Positions 45,243 to 55,895 are shown, counted from the stretch's first letter. The stretch is DNA of 64,000 bases from Gonapodya prolifera JEL478 (GCA_001574975.1 KQ965752.1:252802-316801); one strand, 5' to 3'. Numbers and translations: made by a program. Notes: generated from the letters alone by a model not told the origin.

Positions 45243-45583
45243 TCGGTTCCATTCGACATCTTGTAAACATCTGGAAGACCGTTCTCCTTTATAACTGCAT
45301 GACATGATCCATAAAAGTAGGACTGATCCACTGATTGTGGGAATTTCGACTTAAGTGAATCGTACAAAGTATTGCCTGCAACTTTGATACTGGTCAAGGG
45401 AGCTCTTTGAATAGAGCGAGCTTTGTGACAAACGACCGAGAGTGGACTTATAAGTATGAGAATGTCGAATGCCAATGGTGCGCACAAGAAAATTGCGGAA
45501 CTTTGAAACAAAGGATTTTATCCTTTATTTGTTCTGTTAAATCCAAAAGCACAGCTTGAAAGTGCACCCTATGTCTACTCCCT
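45243..45583. other. Intergenic, no gene recognised
   Basis: AT-rich spacer between the thioesterase 3' end and the 3' end of the small convergent gene. A minus-strand frame here is without recognisable content. Confidence 0.4.
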
Positions 45584-45977
45584 CGCGCCTTGACCCATCT
45601 TCGTGCGCCTGTCGGGAGTGCCGTCCTCCTTCATGCCGTCTGCTCGAATAACATCAACTTGTGTGAGCTCGGATCCACAACTGTCATAAGGGTGACATTA
45701 CCGTGCTCTGTAGGTTTGTATTTTTCGGTTCCTTCGTTTTGCTGGCCCCCAACTGTTTGGGAAATGGATGATAGGTGACCTCTTTCGCTCACGTTCACGT
45801 TCCAACCACATACCTTTCACGCGCTTGTCTGGAGTACCGTCCGCCTTCATCCCGCCGTGCTCAGTTGGTTTGTACTGCAAAAAGTTCAAACTCAGTGGAG
45901 TGCCATCACATCTTTGCGGGGAGTTCTGCGCGTTGTATCGTCTCCTGTCTGCTTTGGCTTGTACCAACCGAGCTCAT
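45584..45977 (-). CDS. Small protein with two PTEHGGxKxDGTPDxR motifs
   Basis: Two successive exons carry the same motif. YKPTEHGGMKADGTPDKRVK starts right after a TTTTTGCAG acceptor near 45880 and ends at GTATGT. QNEGTEKYKPTEH, after GGCCAG near 45745, joins across an intron (GTAATG...CGAGCAG) to GMKEDGTPDRRTKMGQGARE and a stop near 45584. The first exon probably starts at 45977 (MSS...). A short motif of this kind (PTEHGGLKxDGTPDxR) occurs, as I recall, in small hydrophilic fungal stress or conidiation-type proteins, but I cannot name a characterised member. The protein would be about 60 residues, charged and disordered, with the motif duplicated. The splice model is inferred from frame and motif continuity. 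Confidence 0.5.
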
Positions 45978-47140
45978 GCTTGCTGTTTCTTGATGGTTTT
46001 GGACTGTTGAAGGTTTGAATGACTTTGTGAAACGCTGGGGCACAGCCATCATTAGAAAGTTAACAACATTTATTGTAGTGTTGAATCTTTGGTCATCAAC
46101 ACGTCAATCTCATGACCTTAAGGATCTCGACAACATCATTACCCTTTTGGACATTAATCCTCAGCTGCGCTGGAACTCCAAAACGTATATCTCCATCCTT
46201 AGCTATTGTATATCATTTTCGACCCTTGCACGAAGTGAAGAAAACAAAGAGTGTACATAACTTGCGTTTCGGAAGATTGTTCAGGCAGCAGCCTCGTCAC
46301 AATTCCACAATGAAATTTCAGTACATCATGGCTCATGTAATTCCAACACGGACGGACTCATGACGATCCACTATTGTTATTTTCAACTGAAATGGACCGC
46401 TACAATTCCTACTCTCATCAACCAATTCAACGATCGATAAAATTTGTGTCGTATGATCAATTACAATGTCTTTCGTGCTATGACTTATCCAGCAAAGTTG
46501 ATCTGCAGCTCCAGGCACTGCGGGTGGCGAAATCAAGCTGGCATTCGCACAAATTAAAAAGCTCGGTGGATTGGAGTTGAACAGGTGCTATTCGACATAA
46601 TGTCATCTTTATCGACAGATAACACCCCGCGAAACGAATCGGTTGAATTGCTCCCCTCATATGACACGTTTTCTTCCCTAGCTATGGTTTTCAAGTCTAA
46701 AAGTAACTAGAATTCACCCTTTCAAGCCCCCCTCTCCCACTTTAGCGTCTTCGCCTGCGGTGACGTTGCCGACCCGGTAGATCTGAAAGGCTTCTGCGGG
46801 GCATTTGCTCCTCTGTCCGCTCTGGTCCCAGGCAACATCCAAAGGGAGGGGCTAAGTGATTACGGGCACTCCTGTTGCATTCAACCCATATCAACACATG
46901 TGATTGAAAGTCCCGCTTCACATCTTTTGGAAGACAAAAAATCAGCAGAAAGTCGAGGCAGAGGAGTTTGTAGGTGGGGGCTTGGTTTTATACCACCGTG
47001 TTTTCAGTGATATAACTTTCATCATTTTTTTCGGAAATAAGGAACACTGTCGGAACTGTCACTAAACACCAATCCACAAGTCTCCATTTCTTTGATCCAC
47101 CGCACCGTACTGCTAACTCTATTATGACTACTAAATAATA
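45978..47140. other. Gene-poor AT-rich spacer
   Basis: Only short frames on either strand. Nothing is recognisable as protein, RNA gene or clear repeat. Confidence 0.4.
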
Positions 47141-49700
47141 TTGTTCCGGGTACGGTGCGCTGGGTGTCAAGTGCGCTCACTGCATCGCACTCTCTGTACC
47201 TCGGCAAGACGTCTCATCCCAACAGTCAATGTGTATACTTCACCACTGGTTCCCATCAAAGTCTGTCACGCTTACCAGAGGACCAGAAAGTCGGCGCCCA
47301 CACAATTTTTAGCTCTCTCGGAGCCGTGACTTGGCTCCTTGTGGTCCTTTGTAGGCTAGCTGGGACCGTGATCCCGTTTGTTAAATTTGGGGTACCTTCA
47401 GGTTGGAAGGATGGTACGTCTTCCTCCCTCGCGTGACACCGTCTCACTGGTGTACGTAATGCAACCACGACCGCACTTTCCAAACAATAGTACTGGTACA
47501 CAATATCACCAGCGGGCGGACAGCGTTTCCCTTCGAAGTCCATCCTGCTTAGCCGACTACAAAAACTACTCTCTTCGAGATTACTTCAGCCTCTCAAAAC
47601 TGTGCTTGGCTCCTGGTGGTCCTGTATAGGCCGTGGGGACCGTGAACATTTTTTAATTTTTTTAGGAGACCCCCGCTGGCGGACGGTGGATATACTTTCC
47701 ATCCCTTGCGTGGTGTTGTCTCAGTCATGGTACGACAGGGCGGTGCTTACTGTGGCGGGTCATTTTCGCCGTGTCAAGAGCACGTCACCAGATACCGCAT
47801 TAAGATCAGCCTGATACTCGACACACTCCGACATATAATTACTCCTTTTTCCCTCGCCTAAGGCCCTTTCGGAGACTGAGCTGGTCTTTTGTGGTCTTTC
47901 ATACCCGTGCGTGGAACTAGCTGAAAAGTGACACAACTGCGATGACGTTGTTTTTTGGCGATATGGGCCCTTGAGGCCGGTTCACTCGCCGCATTTTAAC
48001 ATCCCAACCATCTGCACGTGCACGTCATCATCGGTTCCCTTGACCAAAGTCTGTCACACTTCCCAGCCCAACCATAATTATCATTACCACACCATTTATT
48101 GACCCTCTCAAAGCTCAGTTCCCTGTGGGTTTTTGGAGGACGTGTGGGACCGTGATCCTTTTTTGGAGACACCCCCGTGGTTGCGCGGCAGAGTCTCACT
48201 GGTATGAGTACGGGCACATCATGACTCAGGTTTCTTGCGGACCTGGCGCATGTGAGACTCGATTAAAGTCACTCGCTCCATCGGTTCGCGCGAAAGATCC
48301 AAACTTGTCATCAAGAGGTCCTGGTAACCCACGCAGACGCGACAGTTTGGCGTTGATGGGAGTTTTCTTGCTTTGTGATCCATTCTAATATTGGCGAGGT
48401 GCGCCTGCGATATTGCCTGTTCGCTCGCCGCATTATCATCCCTCAGAAAACCTCTGCAATCAAAGCCCGCCCTGCCACTATCCACTGTCCTTGATGGCCG
48501 GACATCGCCTCCTCCCACCGCTGATCGGTTCGTTTGTACATACCATTCCCTACCACCAGTTGGCTTCGTTCCCCGCCGTATATACCTTCCGTGACTTCCA
48601 GACGCGCGCACTCGTCAGGGCTCGCTACGGTCCCCTCATTCTTCTTTTGGAGACGACGGCGCATGCGCTCTACGCAGGAACACTAAACACTCTCCTTTTA
48701 CGTCCAGTGTCTGCCGTCGTCTCAACCAATTCCTTGGTTGATGGTCAGGGACGACTAACGCCGACGCTATTCTCTGTAATCTCTGACCCTCAGAGAGTTG
48801 AGGTTTTGTTCCTTGTAGTCTTGTGTGGACCGTGTACTGGAACTGCGATCCATTGGGTTTTTTTTGGAGACCCCTGCAGGCGGACGGAAGAGTCTTCCTC
48901 CCTTGAGCGGCGCCGTCTAACCGGCATGTTGGAGTAGGACTCGCTCGTCGCACTCTCATTGTAACGCACCCGCCACTACCCAACGTCTCGAGCGGTCAGA
49001 CGTTCCCATACCCTCCGTGATGGCTCGCCCGAAGATACACGTCACCGAGGTTTGGTTTTGGGAATGACGGTACACTGCGCACGATGACGCTCTTGTTTCT
49101 TGTTCAGCGTTTACCGTCGTCTCATCTTCCTCTTAGGCTTCGTTTGTTCTTCCTCGCTTGAAGGTCTCGTCACGGCTCCGAGTGGACGCTACTTCCAGTG
49201 CGACCCACACAAGTACAAGTACACGTCACCAAGATAACTGAGTATCGAGCAGCGATGCTGCTTCGATTGGTCTACTCAGAACCTACTTGACTGTATCCTC
49301 ACATCACCCCCTTCCCTTACCCTGTGCAGGTGGTAGGTACCGACCTTTGTGCTCTTTTTTTTTTTTTTTTTTGGAGAGCCCCGCAGACCGACGGAGCTGT
49401 CCCTCTCCATCCATTGAGCGCCAGGGGGCCGTCTCGAAAGCGTTACGAACTGTCTCGAACTACAATTGCTACCCCCAAGAGTCCCAGAATTCAGACTGGT
49501 CCTAGCGCCCCCCCGGAGGTTCTTTCTCCCAGGACTTCAGCCGTCCATTCACCTGGTCGTACGGTCATATCATATTTTCCAACTTGCGCGCACATTTGTA
49601 CACTGCTTTTCCTCGCCTTAGTTCGCTGAAGCACCCATCCGCGTCTCAGAAGAAGGACCCCACGGAACCAGGCACGTAGATGCGTGGAAAATCATTTGTT
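47141..49700. repeat. Degenerate repeat array, at least five copies
   Basis: A block with TTGTGGTCCTTTGTAGGC or variant, then GGGACCGTGATCC, a T-run, GGAGACCCC..GCGGACGG, and a CTCCCTCGCGTGACACCGTC-like end recurs near 47337, 47617, 48115, 48805 and 49330. A second landmark, GGTTCCCATCAAAGTCTGTC with CTTACCAG, near 47248, recurs near 48030. Spacing between copies is irregular (about 280, 500, 690 and 525 bases), and divergence is high. No coding frame persists through the copies. It looks like an old satellite or nested repeat. Confidence 0.6.
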
Positions 49701-50628
49701 TATACGCGGGCCTTTGTGGTCCAAAACCATGATCTCGCTTACTGTGTTTGCTATTTTTGCGGACGGCAAACCGACCTTCAGAGCTAGGAACCCTAATCCG
49801 CTTAACGTGCTACTCCTCCCAATCAAACTCCTGCTGCTCCAGCGTCAAGCATCTGTCGCGTAAACAGTGCGGCTTCCAAGTGCCCGATCTTCGGAACCTT
49901 TTGTGCCGGCCACCTCACGTGTGCGAAATTCGCGCTGCCCGACAAAATCCCTTTATCCTCTGATGAAAAAGCGACTTGAAATGAATGTGGAAATGTCTGC
50001 GTGGTGTCGTTTCCGGTCATTCTCGTGGCCACGATCGAAAGGTTGTCCCTGTCTCCCATGACGCGAGCCAATGTTCCATGTCTTTCGCCTTCTCCTTGAA
50101 CCATCGACACGCTACACTCTTGCACTACCAGCGCCTGTGGAGCGCGCTTCAGGAAATACGTACACAGAGAGCCAAGAAAGGGTTTTCTCTCCGCGGAAAA
50201 CAAAAGTCGCTGTGGCCAGACACGTTTTTGAGGGAATGCGAAACCGCATCGATCCTCATCCTCTCACACAGGCTTGGATCCAGGCATCGAGATTCTCAAC
50301 AGCGTAAGATCCAATTTCTGAAGGCCTGAAACCAAGAAATGCAGGCTTTCTTCACCACCGGAAACAATTTCGAAGTGGTCCAACGGTACTCTGAAACGTG
50401 AGTGGCAGATCCACGACGACACGCTCGGTTGGAATCGTGTCGATAACCGTGAGGGAAGGCAAGATCGTGGTATCTCTTTTTGAGATCCCAACGTCACGCG
50501 TAGTGAAGTGCCTGCTTAGTTTCTTCAACGTCTTGTTTGGCTGCACAAACACGACGATCGTTCGATTCTGACCATGTTGATTCTCCCGCGGCACCAGCTC
50601 TTCCTTTTACCAGCCAAACATCGACACA
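49701..50628. other. 5' flank of the rhodopsin gene, with possible divergent small gene
   Basis: A minus-strand frame (start 50594) encodes RTIVVFVQPNKTLKKLSRHF and continues to about 50352, with another minus frame below. It would be transcribed divergently from the rhodopsin gene only about 35 bases away. The protein is unrecognised and the splice pattern unclear, so I do not call a gene. No repeat was seen. Confidence 0.3.
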
Positions 50629-51617
50629 ATGGTATCCACTACAGCCCATATCTTTTTCTGGATCGTCTTTGGAGTCTTCACCCTCTCGTCGAGCTGGTTC
50701 TTCTTTCTGGCCACGCGTCTCCCATCCCACCAACGTGAGGTCCACTACATCACAGCTGCAATTACGACGATAGCTGCGATTGCTTGTGAGTTCCCTCCGT
50801 GGAGTTTGACGTTGTCGGAACCAATCATCAAATGACGTCGGAATCGACTTGCAGATTACACCATGGCTGCTGACTACGGAACAGTTCCGGCTGGCCCGCG
50901 GAGCTTCTACTATGCTCGATGTGAGTTGGAGATGCGCCCCCAAACCCGTTGTTAATCACTAACAAGATCCTTGGCGCCCAACAGACATCGATTGGACGCT
51001 CACCACCCCGCTTCTTCTTCTGGATCTTCTCCTCCTCGCCGGCGCCGACAAAGTCCGCATAACGTGGACCATTTTCCTCGACTTGATCATGATCGTCACC
51101 GGTCTCTTTGGTAAGTCCTTCAATGCCCGCTCTTTCACGCCCCTCGCTCGACAACTAACTAACCTCGCCTCCCTTCCCATCCAGGCGGTCTCGCCACCGA
51201 CAACTACAAATGGGGCTACTTCGTTTTCGGTTCCGTCGCGTACATCGGGATCCTCTACGAGCTGCTGTACCCCGTGCGTGGCCTAGCAGCCACCAAGTCG
51301 CAAGCGCTCGGCAAGCTGTTCGACCAGCTGGCCATTCTCACCCTGGTTTTGTGGACCATCTACCCCGTGGTTTGGATCTTGGCTGAGGGGACCAACTCGA
51401 TCTCGCTGGAGTTGGAGGTAGGACTGTGAGTTGTTCGGTTCCTTTCACAGCAAGTTCTCCTTTTATCACCTTTTATCACATAAGCTACGCCCTCATGGAC
51501 ATGTCCGCCAAGGCAGGCTTCGGGTTCTGGCTCCTCCATAACCGCGTGCGCGTCGAAAAGTCAGTCGAGCACGTCGAGGCTGCATCGGAAGGCCTCACTG
51601 CGGCGCCCGCCGTGTAA
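50629..51617 (+). CDS. Microbial (type I) rhodopsin, proton-pump residues conserved
   Basis: This is a seven-helix retinal protein. Five exons join in phase: 50629-50785, 50855-50920, 50985-51110, 51185-51425 and 51485-51617, giving 240 residues. Helix A is [20 protein letters not shown], and helix B runs through [20 protein letters not shown]. Helix C is [20 protein letters not shown]. Here R, D (before W) and the D of LLLLD correspond to bacteriorhodopsin R82, D85 and D96. Helix G has [15 protein letters not shown], with D and K matching D212 and the retinal lysine K216. With both acceptor and donor aspartates, outward proton pumping is predicted, as in fungal CarO/LR-type rhodopsins. The protein ends about 30 residues after helix G, with no cyclase or other effector domain. 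It would sit in a cell or organelle membrane. Confidence 0.95.
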
Positions 51618-51904
51618 AATGTACATGTCGGGAAAGGCCCCAAGGGGTATGTCCGATTCGTTGTTTTTATGTAATTGGGGAATGGGAGAGGTCGAAGGAA
51701 GCGGGACTTTCGAAATGAACATATTCGAGATTTATTATTGTACGGAACAGTAGTTGTAATGCTATGTCATACGTTGAAGTATATGCCTTCTTCGTGCTTG
51801 CAAACTCTTGGGAAAACGGCATTTGACGGGAAAACGGCAATGTCAAATGCCGTAACTTTTCCAACCGCGACGTTTATTTCATATACTTGCTTCCACGTGC
51901 AGCA

Positions 51905-52873
51905 TCACCTCAGAAGCTTTGAGTTCATTTCCCAGCTGGTGTCATTTGCACACCAGTGCCAAGTTCTACCGAAACGAAGGAAGATCACTCCAGATCCACG
52001 TCTGCCACTCCTTCGACATTCCAAAAGTCCTCCCTGCACACCACCCAGCGACCAGTGCGCCTCCCGACACGTGGCATCGCAGTACATGGCCATTTTGCAG
52101 CGAACGCATGTCTTCTTCGGGGCGAGGTTGGTGCAGCCGACTGCAGCACACACGGATTCAAGATCTTCGGTTCGCAAGCTCCTCTTCCACAGGGATCGAA
52201 TGCAGCTGATAGATACTTCGTCTGTTGTTTTGTCACTGGTCCAGCACAGTTCTCCAAGCGGAAGGCTGAAGCCGTACCGCGACTTGAGGGCTACCTCACT
52301 GAAATAGTAGGCTGCGAGAGATGATTCCACTTGTTCCTTGAACCTCCCTTTCCCAACACTCTGAGCCGCCAGAAGAATGGTAGAGCAGAAATTTTGGTTG
52401 CTCCCCACAACTTCGGCATAATAAGTCCCGGATTCGAGGGACATTTCAGGTGATGTGAGCCTCGCCAAAATGCTCATATCATCCCTGAATTGCACAACGA
52501 GGGGGGACTCCTCATGTGGCATAATCTTCAGCATGTCTACGAGAGCCGTGTGGAGTGAGTTTGCCATTGCCTGAATGAATCTAGGGAGCAGGTTGAGAGA
52601 AGGTTCCACGAGGATGCTGATTCTTAATTTCAATTCACCGAATGTATCCAGGCATCTGCCAGATGTCGGTGAGCGGTACGCGTGGATGGCGTGCTCTCGT
52701 CCCACTGCGCTCGCCAAGAGAAGTGGAAGGATCTTTCGAACGGCCGCCTTCTCGGCTGGGGAAGTCAAACCAAGCAGCGTGAGGAACGTAAACGACCAGA
52801 ATTTCGCAGCGGATTCGGATGCCTCCTTGTAGAGGAGTTGATCGTGGGCGACTGCAGCTGCGTTGATCCACAT
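51905..52873 (-). CDS. MYND-type zinc finger protein with helical N-domain
   Basis: This is an uninterrupted frame of about 322 codons. The first 200 residues are alpha-helical, with hydrophobic repeats (SAAKFWSFTFLTLLGLTSPA; RISILVEPSLNLLPRFIQAM; ILLAAQSVGKGRFKEQVESS). The MYND finger then lies at about residues 235-275: CAAVGCTNLAPKKTCVRCKM, then AMYCDATCREAHWSLGG, with the CxxxC..CxxC..YCxxxCQxxHW spacing (Cys-rich and one His). Downstream is a short Arg/Gly-rich tail. The upstream edge starts at 52873 but may have another exon. The N-domain resembles the broken frame at 39.3-40.3 kb. Function is unknown; MYND fingers usually mediate protein interactions. Confidence 0.7.
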   Translation of the reverse strand: MWINAAAVAHDQLLYKEASESAAKFWSFTFLTLLGLTSPAEKAAVRKILPLLLASAVGREHAIHAYRSPTSGRCLDTFGELKLRISILVEPSLNLLPRFIQAMANSLHTALVDMLKIMPHEESPLVVQFRDDMSILARLTSPEMSLESGTYYAEVVGSNQNFCSTILLAAQSVGKGRFKEQVESSLAAYYFSEVALKSRYGFSLPLGELCWTSDKTTDEVSISCIRSLWKRSLRTEDLESVCAAVGCTNLAPKKTCVRCKMAMYCDATCREAHWSLGGVQGGLLECRRSGRRGSGVIFLRFGRTWHWCANDTSWEMNSKLLR

Positions 52874-53145
52874 CGTCGAGCCTCCCCAATCGCCTTTCTG
52901 TGCCCGTCCTCCCGTTCTTCCATTATGCTCTCAGCTCCTCCGCGATTTTCACCTCCATTTCTCCTGAAAATGTGTGTTGAATTTTACCGGTATGGGTCCG
53001 CCGCGGCGATTTCAGTCCAGATTAGTCCCATAGTATTAGTACCAGCGTAAACGAGCCGCGTGAGTCGAGGCCATAAATAAAATGCATTCACCCGCTTTAC
53101 AATCTACATTCAGCTCTACGATCTACATCCCACACCCTTCCCCCG

Positions 53146-54696
53146 CTACACCCCAACAACAACCGTCTTCCCATCCTGCCACCCCACAACGACACCCTCA
53201 TCAAACGCCCTTCCCGCCTCTTCCTCCGAGATCCCGCGCTCGGAGGAGATGCGGGACGTGAGAAGGGTGCGGAGGGTGGAGAGGGGGAGGGGGGTGCTGG
53301 ACTGTGGTAAGGGATGCCGGGGGGCGGGGGGGGGGGGAAGGAATGGGAGGTTGAGACGAAGTGAACGCGCTTGAGGTACGCGAGTGTGACAACGTACCGT
53401 TTTGAGCACGTCGCGAATACCGGCAAGGACCGCCGCCGCGAGTGCTGGATCCACCTGTTTCGGCTCGGACTTGGACTTTGATTTCTTCTTCTTCTTGGTC
53501 TTGTGCGCGTCGTCCTCATCAGTGGCGGGGGTAGTAGCGGCGGTGGTTTTGTCCCGTTTACGTTTCTATCCGGGAAGAAGAATGTATCAGTGTGAAGAAA
53601 GAGTGGTGCGCGCAGGCAGTGAACCTCTCCCAAACGAACAGCTCAAGGCGATCTGTGAATGATCAACTTTGCTCAGAAGCACCCCGAGCGAAACGTCGTG
53701 TCAAGCCGCCGCTGCTCCAACTTCTTCACTCCACGCTCCACGTCCACCAACAACACCCCGTCCCGCCCCGTCCCTCACCAACCGCAACTGCGATCACAAA
53801 CCCACGCCCACATCGCACCACCGGGCACCGAATCGAACACGTACCTTATCCTTCTTCCCGCCTTCGCCGTCCTTCTCCTCCTTTCCCTTGGCCGGTTCCT
53901 CCATATCCACCTCCATCTTATCCCCGCCCGTCTTCTCCGCCTCCGCCTCGGCGCTCTTCAACCTCGCCAACTGGGCCATGATGGGTTCCGGTCCTGGCGG
54001 CGGGTGGGGCGGGGCAGTCGTCGCGTCCTTGCCATTGCCGCTGTCTTTCGACTTGTCCTTCTTCTCCTTCTCCTCCTTCTTCTCCTTCTTCTCCTTCTTC
54101 TCCTTCTTCTCCTTCTTCTCCTTCTTCTCCTTCTTCTCCCCCTTCTCTTTCTTCTTAGACTCGGACGAGGAATCGTCGACAGCAGGCGGCGGCGGAGCTG
54201 TCGCCGTTTCCGACGCAGGAGTGTCCTTTGCGGCCTCAGCCTCGGTCTTCTGTCCATTCGCCTTCACTGCGTCATCCTCCTTCTTCCGCTTTCCATCCCC
54301 CTGCTGCCCCTTCTTGGGTCCCTTATAGAGCACGCCCTGGTACTTCTCCGCCTCCGATATACAGCTCGAATGCGCCCTGTACTCCTTGGGCCCTGGGAAC
54401 GACACCCCGCAGTCGATGCAGGAGAATGCGGCGCCGTAGCATCGTTGGGCGTGTTGGTCGAGTTTGGGTTTCTTGATGGTTTCCTGGCAGGTGTCTGAGT
54501 GCGAGGATGGCAGGTGCGGGTAGTGAAGTTGATTAAGTTAAAATGCGATGGGGGAACGCGCTGGAATGGGATAGAAGCTCACCACACACTGGAGTGATTA
54601 AGGATGGAGCAACGAAGGAAGACGGGATGGGGGTCGAGGTGGTCAGCGAGGGGTCACACATTGTAGCAGGAATCCGCTCTCACCGAAGGAAACCAT
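53146..54696 (-). CDS. LYAR-type zinc finger nucleolar protein
   Basis: LYAR proteins are nucleolar and act in rRNA synthesis and ribosome biogenesis. The model: exon 1 at 54696-54684 (13 bases), a 6-base micro-exon at 54588-54583, exon 3 from 54494. Together they give MVSFVCDTCQETIKKPKLDQ, matching the canonical LYAR start, then HAQRCYGAAFSCIDCG and FPGPKEYRAHSSCISEAEKY QGVLYK. Both zf-LYAR C2HC units are complete. A long Lys/Glu repeat (EKKEKKEKKEKK, about 54050-54150) follows, as in family members. A basic stretch lies across a later intron (DEDDAHKTKKKKKSKS), and a C-terminal domain (ISSERGISEEEAGRAFDE GVVVGW) ends at 53146. The gene is transcribed divergently from RPL38. Confidence 0.85.
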
Positions 54697-54824
54697 GTTC
54701 AGTGATCCGTAACGAAGAACAATGAGGGAGAATTCAAAGGAGAAAGTGCAGTTGCTGCGGTACGCACGGGCCACCTCCGATTTGTGCTGAACACACTCTT
54801 GTCTGTTTATCGACACCGCACACG
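54697..54824. promoter_or_regulatory. Bidirectional promoter, LYAR and RPL38
   Basis: Only 128 bases separate the two divergent start codons, one for a nucleolar ribosome-biogenesis factor and one for a ribosomal protein. A shared promoter is the economical reading. No specific factor site was identified. Confidence 0.55.
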
Positions 54825-55619
54825 ATGGTGAGTCGCAGCGAACGGTGGGGAGTGCACGCTCGGAAGCCTGTGTCCTTCTGGACTTTTTTTTGGGCTGGAA
54901 TCGCGAGTATGGACATTGAGGACCGACTCAGTGGAAACTGGAAGGGCATCCATCCATCGGTTGCGACGGTACATGGCACGCGGAAACGGCGTAGACCTTT
55001 TTGATACGGAAGATGGAATATCTGGCCTCGGCCTGGACGGCGTTGGTGGACGTGGTGTGCGGGATGGATGGGTGGTGGTGCTGTCTGCTCCTTGAGCGAT
55101 GACGGGACGGCAACACAACGCAACATTCAATAAATGAAGACCTACTGGCGCAATGACTAATGGGAGAAATTAGAGGAACGTTGGGTCGGACGGCAGAGTG
55201 CTGGCTGGATTCTACGCGATCAGCGTGCACATGCCAGCCACGACATACTTTCGACCAACTCTGACATTTTCCCCCATCTCTCCCCGCTCCGATCAACGCA
55301 CTTACGACCTCCCGCCCTCCACCAGCCCAAACAAGTCAAGGAAATCAAAGACTTCCTCCTCATCGCCTCCCGCAAGGGTGCTCAGGGTACGTCCATTCCC
55401 TTCTTCCCCTTCCCCTTTCTCCCTCTCATTCCTGTCTCTTCCCCCTTGCCTCTCTTACCCCCATCCGTTCCACCACCAGGCGTCCGGATAAAGAAAACCG
55501 CCGCCAACACCAAATTTAAGGTGCGCGGGTCGCGGTACCTCTACACGCTCATCGTCACCGACGCGGATAGGGCAGAAAAATTGAGGCAGAGTTTGCCGCC
55601 TGGTGAGGATCAAGTTTGA
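54825..55619 (+). CDS. RPL38: 60S ribosomal protein eL38
   Basis: The start codon alone forms exon 1 (ATG at 54825-54827, followed directly by GTGAGT). This gives an intron of 498 bases. Exon 2 (55326-55386) reads [20 protein letters not shown], and exon 3 (55480-55619) reads [40 protein letters not shown] and PGEDQV, stop at 55619. The total of about 70 residues is right for eL38, a component of the large ribosomal subunit, and the frame joins in phase. The ATG-only first exon with a long first intron is common in ribosomal protein genes. The ATG assignment is inferred from the splice signal, since no other in-frame ATG is near. The promoter is shared with LYAR. Confidence 0.88.
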
Positions 55620-55689
55620 TTGGGGTTGGGGGGGGGGGATGGAGGCGAAATGGAGTGAAGTGCCGAGTGAAGTGGAGTCGAGCCCCGCG

Positions 55690-55895
55690 ATTGACGGAGG
55701 CCTGTCGAGGCCGGAGGAGGGAGCCCGAGGCCTAAGCGCCGCTAGGCGCTGACCGAGGAGTCCGCCGGAGGCGAGTGATCCGCAAAGCGGAATGTTGCTC
55801 GCGGATAATCAATTGACAGAGGTGTCCACCGGAGGCGAGTGACCGCGGAGCGAAATGTTACTCGCGGAGCTGGGCGAACCCAAGACCTAAGTGCT
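55690..55895 (+). repeat. GC-rich hairpin repeat, copy D, in the RPL38 3' flank
   Basis: Starting about 50 bases after the RPL38 stop, and in its sense, this holds two to three units: GCCCGAGGCCTAAGCGCCGC, GCTGACCGAGGAG, CCGCCGGAGGCGAGTG, then AAAGCGGAATGTTGCTCGCG. It may be in the 3' UTR or a terminal intron. Confidence 0.7.

Noticed and set aside
50494-50943. Minus-strand frame of 149 codons over the first rhodopsin exons
   Set aside because: It overlaps well-supported rhodopsin exons antisense and has no recognisable protein content.
53659-54498. Plus-strand frames with long Leu or Phe/Ser repeats
   Set aside because: Antisense translation of the LYAR Lys/Glu repeat; not a membrane protein.
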